Source of the DNA: Lobosporangium transversale
Lineage: Eukaryota > Mortierellomycota > Mortierellomycetes > Mortierellales > Mortierellaceae
DNA: 64,000 nt
Reading direction: 5' to 3'
NCBI RefSeq assembly: GCF_002105155.1
Contig: NW_019029018.1
Location: 204,001 to 268,000 of the forward strand
The notes below the pieces were generated by a model. That model saw nothing but the letters and a program-made list of their open reading frames with translations. It searched no databases and had not been told where the DNA came from. Shown here one piece after another: positions 37,718 to 52,109 of the stretch. The position numbers were made by a program, and so were the translations under genes. How positions within the stretch are numbered: the first letter of the stretch is position 1; each line of letters opens with the position of its first letter.

Positions 37718-39352
37718 ATGGACAGACTCACAGAAATCGCTTCCCACGCTCGCGACGCAGCCAATGTTCTCCAAACCCTTTCCACCCGTCAAAAATCCGC
37801 CTTCTTATTAGCGATCCATAAACATCTGACCTTGGCCAAATCTCAGATCCTGGCCAGCAATCGTTTAGATAAAGATCAAGCTCAGCCTCAAGTCGAAGCT
37901 GGGAAATTATCTGCTTCATTGTTCAAACGATTGGATTTGGAAGGACCCGGGAAATTCGAGACCATGTTGCAGGGAATCAAGGATATTGAACAATTAGAGG
38001 ACCCTGTCAACAAGGTTCTCATGGCCTCTAAACTCGATACAGGATTAGAACTCTACAAGGTCTCCTGCCCTGTAGGTGTCCTCTTGGTCATCTTTGAGGC
38101 CAGACCCGAAGTCGTGGCGAATATTGCAGCTTTGGCCATCAAATCCGGAAACGCTGCCATCTTGAAAGGTGGTAAGGAGAGTTTCCATACCTGTGAAGCT
38201 GTCTCGAAAGCCATTCAAGAAGCCATGCAGGAAGTGGCTGCCACAATGGCGGCAGAGCCATCTAATAATAATGATCATCAGGGGGGAGGAGCCGATAACA
38301 GTGCCGCTAATTCTATCGCTGCTTTGAAGAATGCTATCCAAGTTGTGGAATCTAGAGAGGATATCGATGGCTTACTCAAACAGGACAAGTATATCGACCT
38401 GGTCATTCCTCGTGGCAGCAATGCTCTTGTAAAATACATTCAATGGAACACAAGGTAAAAAAGGAAAAGAAAAATAAAGAGTTGAGTCATTATTTTATTT
38501 ATTTGTATCATCCAATAACTAATCGAACTTATGACCTCTCTCTCTCTCTCTCTCTCTCTCTTTTTCACTTCTTTTTTCAGAATCCCTGTTCTTGGACATG
38601 CTGATGGACTATGCTCAACTTATGTTGCAGAATCTGCCAAATTCGATCTTGCTCAAAAGGTGGTAGTGGATGCAAAGACATCCTATCCAGCTGCTTGTAA
38701 CTCAACCGAGACTTTAATCGTCCATGCATCTCATCTCAAGGATTCATTCTTTCTCAACCTTGCAAAGACTCTGGTGGCTGACAACAACATTACTCTCAAA
38801 TTGGATCAAGCTTCTTTGAAATCTCTCCAAAGAGAGCAAGGGGAGGAATCGTCATCATGGGTCAAAGATCATCAAGACAAGATTCAACCTGCTAATGAAG
38901 AAGAGGACTTTGATACTGAATTTTTGGATTTGACCTTGGCTGTCAAGACCGTCGAATCAGTGGAAGAAGCAATTCGACATATTAATGAACATGGATCGAA
39001 ACATACAGATGCTATCTTGACAGAAGATGAATTAGAGGCGAAACGATTCATGGCAGGTGTTGATGCTGCAGGCGTCTATTGGAATGCCAGTACACGATTT
39101 GCAGATGGATTCCGATATGGTTTCGGGGCTGAAGTAGGGGTGAGCACAAACAAGACACATGCTCGAGGACCCGTAGGTTTAGAAGGTCTCGTCATTTATA
39201 AATATCAGTTGCATGGCCATGGACAGGCTTCCAAGGATTATGGAACGGAACAAGAGGGCAAACGTGTTTATTTGCATGAGCGTATCGATGTCAAGGCACG
39301 AGGAGAGAACCTGACTGACTTCTTGGCCAACAAGCGTCAGCGATTGGACTAA
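37718..39352 (+). CDS. PRO2: Gamma-glutamyl phosphate reductase (PRO2)
   Basis: Second step of proline synthesis: NADPH-dependent reduction of gamma-glutamyl phosphate to the semialdehyde. Two exons (37718-38454, 38581-39352) give 502 residues, a little longer than yeast Pro2. Motifs in order: SCPVGVLLVIFEARPEVV, the NADP-site stretch KSGNAAILKGGKES, DLVIPRGSNALVKYIQ, PVLGHADGLCSTYV, the catalytic-Cys region YPAACNSTETLIVH, and GFGAEVGVSTNKTHARGPVG. Two Asn/Gly/Ser or acidic loops (about residues 205-225 and 355-380) account for the extra length. The intron ends in a CT microsatellite before the acceptor. Identification is firm. Confidence 0.96.
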
Positions 39353-39804
39353 TTAAAAAAAATAACTCTTTCTCGCATCTATTCATTATATATACATGCA
39401 TAATAATAAAGCACACTCTCCTTCCTCTCTCTCACGAAACAAAATACTAAGAAGAAAAAACTCAACCCAGATATTTTTTTTAAAAAAAAGTTTATTGAGA
39501 CAAAAAAAAAAAAAAAAAAAAAAAAATTGACAGTAATGTTGTTGCTTAATCTGATGCTGTTGTACAAGTTAAAAGTAACAATGAGTGGTACAATAATGAT
39601 GAAAAAACTAAGCGATATAAATTAGGAGTTATTATAGTAGGGATGCATGTTATTAGTGGGTAGTGGGTAATAGTGGGTAATAGTGGGTGATAATGGAAAA
39701 TGATGAGTAACAAATAATTAGTAGATACGCATTAAAAAACAAAAACAAGAAATTAATGAAATAAAAATAAAAATAAAAGATAAAAGATAAAAACAAGGAT
39801 CCGA
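39353..39804. other. Convergent 3' spacer, PRO2 and formin
   Basis: About 450 bp between two converging genes. It holds poly-A at 39501-39526 and a short tandem of TAGTGGG(T)AA units at 39655-39692. No gene seen. Confidence 0.5.
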
Positions 39805-42800
39805 TTACGAAGGGCGTGAACCTCCACCTCGCAAGAGCGCAAGTGCGCTGCCAAGTTGAGCACTGAGGCTATCCCTTGAGGAGGAAGAAGATAAGGAGGT
39901 GGAGGAAGAAGAGGTGATGGAAGAGGAGGATAAAAAGCTTGCTGTACTCGAGGTAGATGATGGGCGCGATGCTCGTGACGCACGACGTTTTGAACGCTTC
40001 GCATGGGCTGCAGCTGTGGCGGCGGCCTGTCTCTTGGCTCGGAGCTTGACTTCCTCATTCTGCAGATGAGCTTCACGGAAATGTCCAAAGAACTCATGGA
40101 GCAAAGCAAAAATCTCCTCTGGTGGTTTTCGTGGGCCTGTCTGTAATCGGTTGAACATTTGTTGTTGTTGCAGTTCCGATGACCGAGTCAACCCCATGTT
40201 TGTACCAAGAACATCGGCCGCAGTCTTCTCACCAAAGTAGATTGCAGTCGCTTTCCAGCTGAGATCAAATGTCTCCACCAGATCAACCAAATCCTCATAT
40301 TTGGTCTGGGCTTCATCAAGGAATGCGTCCAACTTGGCTACCACCTGCTTGGCCATCAGCAATTCCTCTCGTCGTTGTTTATCTTCTTCGTCGTCTTCCT
40401 GACCTTGATAATCATCTTCTTCGTCTTCCTGTTCTTGATCCTTGTTTTGGTCATCCTTCTCGTCGTCGTCACAAGTACTCTGCTCTTCACTACTTTCATC
40501 CTCACTATCATCAAGAGGTCCTCTTCCTTGATGCCTTTGACTAGGAGTCATAACAGTGGCCTTTGCTCTAGCCTTTGCTTTTGCCTTCATTTTGAGGCCC
40601 ATAGTGATCACTTCAATCTTGCCTTGCAGCCTCTGTCGGAATGTCCTCATCTTCCGAAGGGATTTCTGGTGCTCCAGAACTTGCTCCAGAATTTCTCGAG
40701 TCTTGTACTGTTCCAGCTTCGAAAGAACTGCGAATTCTTCCGGTAGATTCAAGATCTCCGGATTGGTTTGGGCCACCATATTGGCGAGATAGTGCATAAG
40801 GTTCGACTTGCCATCCAAACTCCTCACATCACGAAGCTTGAGTAAGCTATGTAACCGGAATCCTGCAGCTCCATTTTGTTGATCCTGGGATTGCATTGAT
40901 GCTTGCAAAGAATTCTGACCCTGGTTCTGCTGAGAGGGCATTGGTGGGGGTGGGGGTGGTGGCGGCGGTGGCGGTGGTGGCGGAGGAGCACCAGAAGGTG
41001 GTGGCGGTGCAGCGGCAAGAGGAGCTGGATGAGATGAAGAAGGTGAAGAGGCCTTGAATGAGCCTTTCAAGTTAGGCATGGACTTTGCAAGATGAAGTGA
41101 CCTCGGCCGTGGTTGTGGTTGCTGTTGCGGTTGCTGTTGCTGTTGCTGTTGCTGTGGTTGCTGCTGCGGTTGCTGTGGCTGCTGTGGCTGAGCTGGCTGT
41201 GTGGATGCCTGAGGTGGATGGTATTGCTGTTGCCATGATGGTTTTTTGCGACCATACACTGTGTTGAGCATATTTCCGACTTTCAACACGCCTAAAAAGA
41301 GAGTTTTCAAATCCTCATTCATCCGGAGCGCATCGCAACCTTTAATAAGCTCCTTGATCTGCTCTGAAGTTGAAGCCAGATCCGAGTCATAGCGTAGCAT
41401 ACAGATCGCTGCAAACAGGTAATCTTCCATCGTCAATGGATCCTCATCCACACAGTTTGCTGATGACCCAGCAAGCGAAGATAATAAACCTGATCCAGAC
41501 TTATTCTTGAGGTTCAAAGATGAGAACCCACCCTTGAACATGACGGATGGTGCTTTAGCCCACTGTAAAGCCACCGAGTCGGATCCCGAGATGGGGATAC
41601 CAGGAACGGGTGTCAAGATAGGTTTGCACATCGCATACATGAAGCGCTCTGAAAGACCTAATTTTTGGATTGCCTCGGACTCGTTATTCAAAAACTCTGC
41701 TTTATGTTGGCGCTGATAGACTTCAAGAGCTGAGCGCTCCTTCTCAGTTGGCAAAAGGGGCTGCAGCGTCAACAAGTCATCTAGGGTCAGATGATTCTGG
41801 TATGCAGCAGGTGTCGAGGAGCGTGAACTGAATGAGGCATTATCAGTGCCAATGGAAAGAAGGGACGAGCTTGATCCTGAGCTAGCAAAAAGTGGGTGAG
41901 CAGCAAGTGGCATGGGCATCATCGTCTTTGGAATAGCCGGTAGTGGTGGAGGAGTTGGAGGGCCAAACAACTGGAACAAACTGGGCTTGGTTAGCGACGA
42001 AGATGACCTGGAGCGCGTGCCAAGAGATGGGTTTGAGCTGTTGGAATAAATCGGTGCGCCAGATCGGATCGGCCCAGGAGTACGTCCTGCAGTTGCAGTT
42101 GTGGGACTGGATAATGATTTCTTATCTGGATCAAGATTATTCAAAGATGAAACCATAAGTGCTAGAGATCGTCGTCTTGAGACAGCTGCAGCAGCGGCGA
42201 GATCAAATGGATTATTATCAGCAACTGGCGGGGAAGTTAAGGCGCTAGCGGCAAGAGGAGTGGCTGTAATATTGAGGGACAACACCAGAGAGCGAAGCGT
42301 TTCGAATGACTTGTATCGCTTCATCAATCGCGAGAGACCGATTGATACGTTAGTTGCTCTACGAACGTCCAGCAATGTGACTTCCTTGGGTTTCGCACTA
42401 ATCAATACAAATTGATGAGTAGGACATTAGTGAGAGAAGACAATGACATTTCGATATGACACGTAACAACAGAAAGGATGAAAATAGAAGAAGAAAGGAA
42501 AGGAATAAAAGAAACAGAACATACTTGGCTTGTTGAATCGTCTCCTTGGCTTTGAGTCGTTTCTGTTCCTCGACAGGATCAATACAAAAAAGCTCTAATC
42601 GTAATAATAAAAAGGAAGAAAAAAAAAATTAACATCCATGCCATTCAAGTTGCTCTAGTATAATCCCATGTACTTTATTCTACACACGGTTTCTTACCTT
42701 CAAACTTTTGAATATCCATCTCAATCGTAGTCGGAACTTCTACAGGCCCTAAAGTCTCTTCCTTGTCAACCGCATGAAGTGAGCTATCTGGACTAATAAT

Positions 42801-45281
42801 ATGACCCTCCCTTGGGCCAGGAATTTCTTGAGGGGGACCTTCAGGCTGACCTATCTGATTATCAGTGGTAATCCTCTCTTGTGCATCAAGTGAACACCCT
42901 GCGAGCGCTTCAGTGGCCCCTTTTAAGACACCATCTGTTGCTTCATGATTAAACCCGAAGCTGGGTCCAAAGCCTTCTCCAGGACCATATGCATGAAACT
43001 TTGCAGAGGAACCTGCAGGGTGACCTGGCGTAGTAGTCCGATTCAGATGGCCGTTGATACCACTTTTGCACTTTTGACCTGTTCGAGGATGCAAGCTATG
43101 GAAGCGATGATACTGGCGATGATGGGGCTTAGTATCGAAAACAGTCTGTGAGATATCGTTATGAGAAAGCGCATCCCAACGCAAGATGTGACGAGCCACA
43201 ATATTTCGACCTTGAGTAGTGGAAGGAGTAGCTACACCCTGCTGGGAATTGCCCACATTCGAGGTCAAGATATGAAGTGGTGTCCTCGTAGTCTGCAGAC
43301 CTTTTGCTGGTGGTGGTGGTGGCGGCGGTGGTGGTGGTGGTGGAGGTGGCGGAGGAGGAGGAGGAGGGGCAGTTGAGGTCGATGGCGGTGCGGGGATCGA
43401 TGTTGCACTCGATGGTGGCAGTGGTGTGGCCGCTGGAGCATCAAGGACTTCTGGCGAGGGATGTGCAAGAGACCGTGGCATAGGTGTGGGAGAAGGTGAT
43501 AGTGATCGGTCGATCGGTCCTGTTCCTGCCTCTTTGGCTGTTGAGATCAGCTCTGGTGATAAATCCGTCATCGTTACACTCCGAGTTGGTCTAGCCAAGT
43601 CAGATGAGCTCGAGAAGAATCTTCTTGTGAGAGGACGGTCCTCAAGTTGGAATTTACGGGACCCGGGGATGCTCCCTGGCGTCTCAGAAGACTCGGCATT
43701 TGAAATGACTGCTGCCAAAGAAGGACGAACTTTGTCGGACGGGGACGATGCAGGCAACGAAGTTCTTTTTGCGTTCTCGTTCAATTGTCGTTGAACTTCT
43801 GCCGATATAGCCTTGAGTGCTTTTCTCGAGAGTCGCCTACTGAGAGGACTATCCTTTTTCTCCGACTCTGCAGTTCTACTGGCCGTTACATCGTTAGTTG
43901 ATTCTGCAGACTCGTCAAGGACACTCAGCATTGACTGAGGTCGACTTTGAGTTCGACAATCCATATTGCTCTGGATGGTATGAGATGCATATGAGGAGTC
44001 AGCTGACTCATTTATGCTTTGAGAATTAGCTGCATCAGGCTCATCGGATTGAAGAGCCGGAGCAGAGCCACGGCGGATAAGGATAGAACTTTCGCGAGCC
44101 TTTAACGAAAGGCTATGTTTCAAGGAAGGGGGCAGACCTGTTGCTGGAGATGAAACACTGTTGTTGGTTCCCTCCTTGTCTTCCTCCTCATCCTTATCCT
44201 CATCCTCATCCTCATTCTTATTTCTTAGTGTTTCACAAACAGGGTTATTAACAAGCAAGATTGACAGGCGATTCTTCCTTCTAATTCGCCTCTTTTTTGA
44301 TTTTGACATTGTGCGTTCCATCGATTGCTCTGTAGATGATGGTTCTGGGATTTGACTAGCTGAGGTGGATGGAGTCGCTACTGGGTCGGCCAGCGATGCC
44401 ACAGTCTGCGACTCGTTGTTCATGAGGCAGTTGTCGATGCTTTCAAAGCTACGACGGGGTGCGGTATGGACGTGGTGAAGTGGAGAGAGTGGTCGTGATG
44501 GTGCTACGGATGATGATCGTGATGAGATTGGGGTATGATTGTGGAATACAGCACCTGAATCCGAGGGCGATGTGGGGAAGCTGAAGGGTCTGGGGGAGAA
44601 TTCTGGTCTCTCTATCAAATCCTGTGATGGTAAGTCATTTTGGGGCTTCTTTTTGACGACTCTACTGACACGTCCTCGACGAACTCGAGCAGACCTCGCT
44701 GAGGAGGAATGCTGAGAGACTGAAGAGAGGTAGTCACTCTCACAACCATCACTGTCCATTGGTTGTGAAAGATGTTGTGGGTGTGAACGAGAGTTGGCTG
44801 AGGAGAGAGAGTGGAAGCGAGGATGAGAGTAAGTGGGAGTGGGAGAGGTTGGGGAAGGTGGAATGCAGGCATAGGTAGGGGGTGATTTGGGAACTGTATC
44901 AACAGAGAAGCTGTTGTCATCATCATGACCATTTTTTTGATCAAGAGTGTTGCGTCTGTTGTGCCGTCTACCTCGTTTGTATCTCCTTGACCGTTTGATC
45001 GCTGCTGCAGATGTAGATTCAGCAGAGGCAGTGGATGAAATAGTTGCGGGAGTGAAGGTGGAAATATTAGATGTGGTGGCGGCAGTTGTTGATGGTGTCA
45101 AGGTTGCTGATGTAAATGTCGACTCCTTCACTGGACGGATGGACCGTTGCCCGGTCTTTTTCTGACTGGGTCTATGGTGAAGGGTGGATGTTTTGTTGGT
45201 GTTCATTGACAGTCGCAGATCAGGTGGATAAGAGGGTCTTCTAGCACGAGCAGGAGTCGACCTGCTGTGCGCCTCGAACAT
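39805..45281 (-). CDS. Formin (FH1-FH2 actin nucleator)
   Basis: Formins nucleate and elongate unbranched actin filaments. Three exons (42698-45281, 42525-42594, 39805-42397) join in frame to 1,748 residues. The N-terminal ~650 residues are Ser/Thr/Pro-rich and disordered, with no recognisable GTPase-binding or FH3 region. An FH1 polyproline run (about 43310-43375) leads to the FH2 domain, opening at ILRWDALSHNDISQTVF. FH2 motifs follow: ELFCIDPVEEQK, LDVRRATNVSIGLSRL, LLPTEKE, MLRYDSDL, LFLGVLKVGNMLNTVYG, FRLHSLLKLRDVRSLDGKSN and LMHYLANMV. Two low-complexity insertions break the FH2: about 150 residues after the first helix, and about 140 residues (poly-Gln/Pro) before FRLHSLL. The start at 45281 is the first ATG that gives a plausible frame; upstream exons are possible. 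No DAD motif was seen. Confidence 0.85.
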
Positions 45282-48200
45282 GGCAAGTAGAGCAACGTTG
45301 TGAGGAGAAGGGTAGGGGAGAAGGAGAGGTGAAGGGAGGGAGAGGGAAGAGAAGGTGAAGATTTGGAGGAGGGAAAGTGGAAAGAGAATAAATGAAGGCA
45401 AGAGAGCAAAAGAGAAATAGAAAGAGAGAGAAAAGAATAGGCATGTATGGTTAATTAGGATCACTAAACTGTAAGTGGGAGCACAAAAAAAAGCTCTCAT
45501 CATTTGAAAATCGAATTCCAAGTCATGGTGTACCATGGGTAACCATGGCCTGATGGTAAAGAAACAAAAACAGAGAAAAATGAAAGGACCCATGGCCAAA
45601 AAAACTATGCCAAGGCTCACTTTTTTTTTTTTAAATATCGTTTTCACGTTGTCCCCACTCTTGTGCAACACGTATTCATTACAACCTCACTCTCTATTTT
45701 TTTGGTGTATTAATTTATCTATTTTTTGTCCTTACGAATGATCGGAGAATGCTCTCACTCCGTCTAAAGCAGTATTAGTACTTCTGCAAGAGATGCTATT
45801 GTTACTGGCGCTGTTGCTGTTGCTATCGTTTATGTAGTTGCTGCGGTAGAAGTTGTCGCTGTTATTGTGGCTGCTGTCACGGTGTGGTCGAATAGGCCCA
45901 GTGTGACCATTGCTGACCATCAGCAAATCCTCTAGTAATTAGCTGTTGATGGCTTTACGAAAGTTGAACTAGGTGGATCTTTCTCTTTTTTGATATGACA
46001 GAAAGTCTAATATCAGGACAAGTAATAAAAAAAAAGAAAAAGAAAAAGAAAAAGAAAAGAAAAAGAGACGAAACGTATTATTACCAGCAAAACAGTAAAG
46101 AGAATAAAAAACAACAGGGGCTTTTCGAGTAAAAAGGGATATCAAAGGTCGAGGGTGCAAAAAGGGAAAAGGATGAATCTATTGATAGGCAATGAAAAAA
46201 AGTGCCTTTGGGGGTAGAAATAAATTTGTTTTGTGAGAGAGTAGGGCGCGAATGAGATGTGGATGGTATATATATATTGTGTGTCTGAGTGAATGAGATG
46301 TGTCTGTGCGTTGCCAGCTTGCGATAGGTTCGGAGTGGTCGTTGTGCTGTAATCGTCGTTGCCGTAGTACAGAGTTACAGGAGATCAAAATATAAACAAG
46401 ACGGGAAGATGGTGCAACGATGGAGACGGAAGAACAAAAAAAGGTCAACGCCTCTCCTTCCCCCTCCCCAACAAACAAATAGCACATACACCTAGTCTTT
46501 AACAGCCAATGAATTATTCCTGTCTGTTGTCTTTCAGTAAGCTTTTTGTTCGTGAAAGAAAAAAGAAAAGATTAAAAAGAGGGATTAGAATAATTCAACA
46601 GAATGGAAGGCAATGGAATGCCAATGGAGTTTGATTGGAAAAGATGAAATGTGAGAATGAATGAGAATGAATGCGATGAATGAATAAATGTGATGAATGC
46701 AATGGACCCGATGAATCAAGCAGTGCAAAGTGAGAAGAAGAAGAAGAGAGAGAGAGAGAGCTAAGGAGAGATTGAGCGAGTGAGCGAGAGGAAAGAGTGA
46801 GAGAAAATGCGGGGGAGTGGGAGAGAATGAAGAAGAATAAGAGTTACCGCGAGAGAGAAAGAGAGAGGAGATAGAACAGAACAGCAGAAACAAGACAGCC
46901 ACACCCAATGACCACATGAACAAGGTATTTTACAGAAAACTCTCTTTTACAAAAAAAAACAAACAAACAGATACGGAGACAAAGCACATGTAAAACGTCT
47001 ATGGGGTTCACAGTCCAACAGCCGATGTGGATGTGAATGCCAAGGCACATGAGCACTGCTGTGCTTCTGCTTTTTTAAGTCTGTAGTACTGGAAAAAACA
47101 GGACAAGGAGGGACTTTTGAAGGACAGAAAGACATGTCCAAAGACAAACAAGGACAATTGCAACATCATGTCGTTTTCTATCAGACTTTCTTTCACCTGT
47201 ACTCATTTCAATAACAGAACAATACTAAAAAAAGTTCATTCCAAATCGTAGACATTGACGTGTGTTTCTGTTGAGGAAAAGCTGGTACAACATTTTGCCT
47301 ATCTTGACATTTCTCCAACATTCCCATTGTACTTGTCTGACGCGTAAAAAAAAAAAAAAAAAAGGGTATTCAAGTCCATCCAGACGCGCCATTGGAACCA
47401 TCTTTTTACAAGTAAAAAAATGAAAGAAAGAGACGGATCAAAAGGGATAGAGAATAGGGCTCAGGATGACAATGCAACAGCAGGAGCAGGAGTGCTCTTT
47501 GTTCCTCTCTGGCTTTCTTGCCTCTTACTGCGAGACAGGAGGTATAAAAACGGGGCTTCAGAAAAGATGCAACCCAAAAAAACACAACATGCACCACAAT
47601 GCATGCTAAAAATTGAAAAAAAAAAAAAAAAAAAAAAATAGGAGGTTCAAGTAATCACAGCTACCCTTACTGTATACCACTTTTTATGTCTTCGTTAGTA
47701 CGGATTGTTACTGAATAGATTCTATATTGTATAAAGTATTGTAAATAGTCGTTCCTATTCAATGCTTTGGTTGCTGGCGAGATTTGCCTTTCTCTCTTTA
47801 TCTTTTTCTGGACCTGGGTGATTTCTTGTCTTCTCTACTTTCCAACATGTTTATTGAGGGCTCTGAATCTTTGACTGCATGTGTCAACAGCACAGCACAG
47901 ACTTGATCCTAACCATTGTCACCATCGATCCATTTATTAAAAACGCCACGTTGCGTTGATGGTAAATTTGATCCGTGGTATGTACAGCGACAGTTTTTTA
48001 CTCTTTTTGGTCCTTTATCTCATTTGTAATTAGAGTGATGACGGAAGTAGAGAGTCTTTTTTTTAGATGGATGTTTAAGAACTTTCGCTTGAAAAAATAC
48101 AACCCTTGACTTTAAAAAAGAAAAGATTTTTTTGAAGTCGAAAGGACTTTATGTTTTCAACTCGAGCCATAAACTAAATACCTGTTGCCCCTCTTTTGAA

Positions 48201-50300
48201 CGATAACATGCAAGTGTGCATGGATGGGGGGTTGGAAAGAAATATTAGAAAACCCATCATGGTCAAAGAGACAATGTCATGCGCAGAGAGAGTAGCTTTT
48301 GATTTATTTAACATCTATTTTATTTTAACGACAAAGATGGAGGTTGTGAACGATCCAAAACGTCTTTCTAACGATGCCTCAATGCTCCTGAGGAGACAAA
48401 GACGCAATGAATAAAAATTAGAAACATTCTCTCCTTGAAAGCCAACGTGGTGTCTCTGACCCTTTTTTTCTTATTGCCATGGCTGTATGGTTATGGTTGT
48501 GATTGCCTATTATTTATTTTATTATATACTATTATGGCTATTTTATTTTATCCCACGAAACAGAATCCCCCTCTTTCAGCTGGGACGGCACTTTGTATCA
48601 CGTTCCAGGAGTGAGTTTATTTTGCTGCATGATTTTTCTCTCTCTCTCTCTCTGACATGCAGTATACATGTACTGTACACAGTTACTGTACAACTCTATA
48701 CATACGCCACGGTATTCGGTATTTTCTTCCCCTCTCTTCCCAATTGCTTTTTTTTTTATTGCTTTACATGCCCAAACAACAGATCGACCACTTTGAAAAT
48801 TTGGGTTGGTACGTGGTTTTGATCATGGTGACAGTCTTGGTGTCACTGATTTGAAATCAATGGAACAAGTTTAAAATAGGAACACCTTGTATAACATTTA
48901 CAGTAGCTATCATTGAATACATATATTTGCATGAATATACTGATATAAAAAAAAAAAAACTCGTATGATTTTCAAAAAAAAAAAAAAAAAAAAAAAAGAG
49001 GGCTCGAATAGACTACACCATGCTTGTCATCTTTCTATTGTTTTAGTCGCTATACTCATGTGTTATAAATATAGAGACCTTGGGAGCAGACATTCTGTCA
49101 AATCAGGAGAGGATCGCTAAGCAAACAAAGTCATATCACTGGTCCAGGGTGAGTTCAAATGTCAACCGTGCGTCAAGGATATTGAAAGAGTAAGCAATGC
49201 TCGCAAGATCTCTCGGCTCTTTTTTTTTTAAACAATTTTGCTGTTGTTTGACTTATTAGACTTTTCTGGTCAAAGAAATAAGAAATAATAGATAGAAGAG
49301 AGGCTAAAAAGTGCTGTTAGTCATTCTATATTTGTCTTTATCATGGAGTTATTCGGTTGGTTTATAAACGTAGCGTATACACATATCATTCATATCGTAT
49401 ACATGTATATCCTACATATATACATGTATATATATATAATAAATTTAGACATAAACCATCAACTTTTCTTATACATCATCCTTATTCCGCAGCAATTCTA
49501 GAATTCTATGAAGCGTTGCCTCGTGAAACACATGACACATTTCTACAAGGAAAGAAATCTTCTGCTGTGAAGAAAGGATGCCAGTCTATATGAAATTAAA
49601 AAAAATAAGGTGTCTATCCATCCGCCCTTGCGCAATCTGCAATAAATTTGCTCCATGGCTCCATATCAGATATATTTTATCGGCCACTTTTTATGCATTC
49701 TACATTCTGCATTAAAAAACAAATGCTTTTAAGAGGGAAAGCCGGGGCGAAAGAGCCACGTCGAAACTCTTTCACTCTACCCGGTTATTTTTATCTTTAA
49801 ACATCCTTTTTTTTCATGCAATATATAGATAGTTTAGTTTACACATGGAATGGGCGAAGAGTAAGTAAAAAGAGGAGAGAGAGGGCGTTTGTGCTCATTA
49901 AAAAAAAAAAAAAAAAAAAAAATGAAATACAATACAATACATATTCATATCCACTTCCGCTTCCTTCGTTCGCACCGTACAGTACATGTACATGTATAAA
50001 ATGAAAACCATGTTTTTGGTCAAAGTCAAAGCGTTCTTGTTGACTGAAGCTATGCAGTACTGAAAATTCATACAATCAATATTAGCCAGCCGACTACAGG
50101 GCTTAATCTTATATCTTGTTGTTCCTGCGTTTGCGTTATTGTAGGGCAGCACATGTCGCACGTTGCCATGGATGTGCCAAAATGGAAGAAAAAAATAAAT
50201 AAATAAAAATAAATAAAAAATAGGAAATAGACAACTTGACTAGACTAAGCAATTGAGGCAGTCGTAGTCAATTCGTCGTGCCGCTCTAGACTTCTTGAGG
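45282..50300. other. 5-kb spacer without a supported gene
   Basis: The largest empty stretch. It contains GAGAGA-type runs (46745-46762), AAAAAG repeats (46030-46066), poly-A tracts (47346-47363, 47620-47638, 48975-48997, 49901-49921), AT/TACATG-rich stretches (49380-49440) and short open frames with no recognisable domain. It probably includes the formin promoter at its left end. Confidence 0.5.
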
Positions 50301-52060
50301 CGTCGAAGTCACATACCCAAATTACAATCCAGGAACAAAAAATCCAATGTCACTGACGAGGTCAAACGTGGCAAATACTAAAGCTTTGCTTTCTATGTCT
50401 GTTGGTTCGAAATCCCTTACCTTCCATACATCTGAGAGAGAACGGCAGTTAATTGATCTCTCAATTACAGGTGGACTAATACAGTACAACTATACTGTTC
50501 ATATCATTAGCTTGAGGCGTATTTCTTTACGGGTTCAATTCTCTATTAATCTTCTCAATCATATCCTCAAGCGTTGTGGGAAGAGTAAAGTATCGTGTCT
50601 ACTCATAATCGATGCAACATCCATCCGAAAGCATTCTCCTTCCCAAGAATGACAAATAGTGTCCTTTAGATGAAAATAGATCAGTACATCTGGCAGGGTT
50701 TTCAAGGAACAAGCGAAAAGGAAGAGGGAAAAAAAAAAAAAAAAAAAAAAAGATCGACGCATCGCTTGGAAATGAGGAAATATTTCATCACCCATTATAA
50801 TGACAAAACAAACAGTGACAATTCCAAAAGACCGACATCGCAAAGGCAATGACAGTTCGTCTTGCTTTGCGTGCTCGCAAGACATTCGAGAAGTGTTTCT
50901 GGATGCATTGTGATTCAAGTAAGATGGGAATCCCATTTCATTCCTTTATGTAGATTCTAGTGGAAATAAATGTATTGCTCTCAATTTGACATTAGAATCA
51001 AACCACCGCGCATTACATTCTATCCCGACAAGGTCTTGGATGCCATTACAAGACTACCATAGTTCTGTAACTGCGACGGCACCAGCTACAGTTATCACCG
51101 ACAGCAACGCTGTCCTCAATTCCCAACATCGAGAAAGTCAGCAAACCTGATCTCTTCTCGGAATCCTCTTTTATCATTATCACATTGGTTCAACCTTTCA
51201 ACCAATCCCTTAATACTTGCAACTACACACAAAACGAGATGACCAGCTCTAACATTAAAAAGATTTTAGAGTTGCTGTCCGAAGCCAAAGATAAGGATAA
51301 CAAGTTGGCTAGCTCATTGCAGCAGGTCAAAGAGAAGGAGAAAAATGTTGACTAGCCTGCTGCGGGAAGTCGAAAAGGGCAAAATGTCTGATCTGCAACT
51401 GGTGGCAATAAAAATGTTTGAACTATAAAGCCAAGCCCTGCTATTTTTCAAAAATTCAAATACATGTTAATGCTATCCTTGTCGAAAAAAAGAACAGAAA
51501 GTGTTTGAAAATCTAGCGGAGGCGAACGGAGGCAAATATGACTCGTGCCTTGGTCAAGTGGCTACCATACTGGGATCCAAAACCAAAGCTGGAGAATCCT
51601 TCGACAATGCAAGATGTGTTTATGAAATGTCACATTTGATTGGAATTGGACCAAAACTGAACTTGAAGAAGCACTAAAAAGAAGTCAAGTGTATCGATTC
51701 TTGAACTTAAGCTTAGATGGCCTCAAAGAAACCATTACCAAGAAATTATTTTCAACATCCACGCGATATGGAATACCTGTTCATATCATAGAGCTGGGTA
51801 ACATGAAGATTATACATATTACTCTATCCTCAGATATCATTATTTCCGATCTACAGTCTAAAGAAATCGCCACATTTCCAGTGGAGAATCATGGGTACAA
51901 GAACAGACGCCTGAATAGACCAGCTCTATCAGAGCAATTATATAATCTGGATACCCAGTAAAGATGCAGTCCCTAACAGTGTGAACGACCAGAAATTTCG
52001 ACGGCTGGTTGCGTGGATGCAAAGGCAAGCTAAGGAATAGTCTCAAAAGATGTTATAATA
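50300..52060 (+). pseudogene. Decayed protein-coding remnant, family unknown
   Basis: Between about 51,240 and 52,040 several plus-strand fragments look coding but are broken by stops and frame changes. One starts SNIKKILELLSEAKDKDNK (coiled coil) and meets a TAG, with the sense continuing in another frame. A further fragment (51689-51961) is open for 90 residues. The end reads as a helix with WMQRQAKE before a stop. No single frame spans the region, so a dead gene is more likely than many tiny exons. The family could not be named; the left boundary is approximate. Confidence 0.4.
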
Positions 52061-52109
52061 TGAAATAGTAATAAGAAAAAAGAAAGGAATCTTACTCAGA
52101 GCTTCGTTA

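Noticed and set aside
45732-45926. Ser/Asn-rich minus-strand open frame before the formin
   Set aside because: Low complexity, no splice link to the formin start and no domain.
50400-50430. B-box-like GGTTCGAAATCC
   Set aside because: No matching A box or cloverleaf arms around it.
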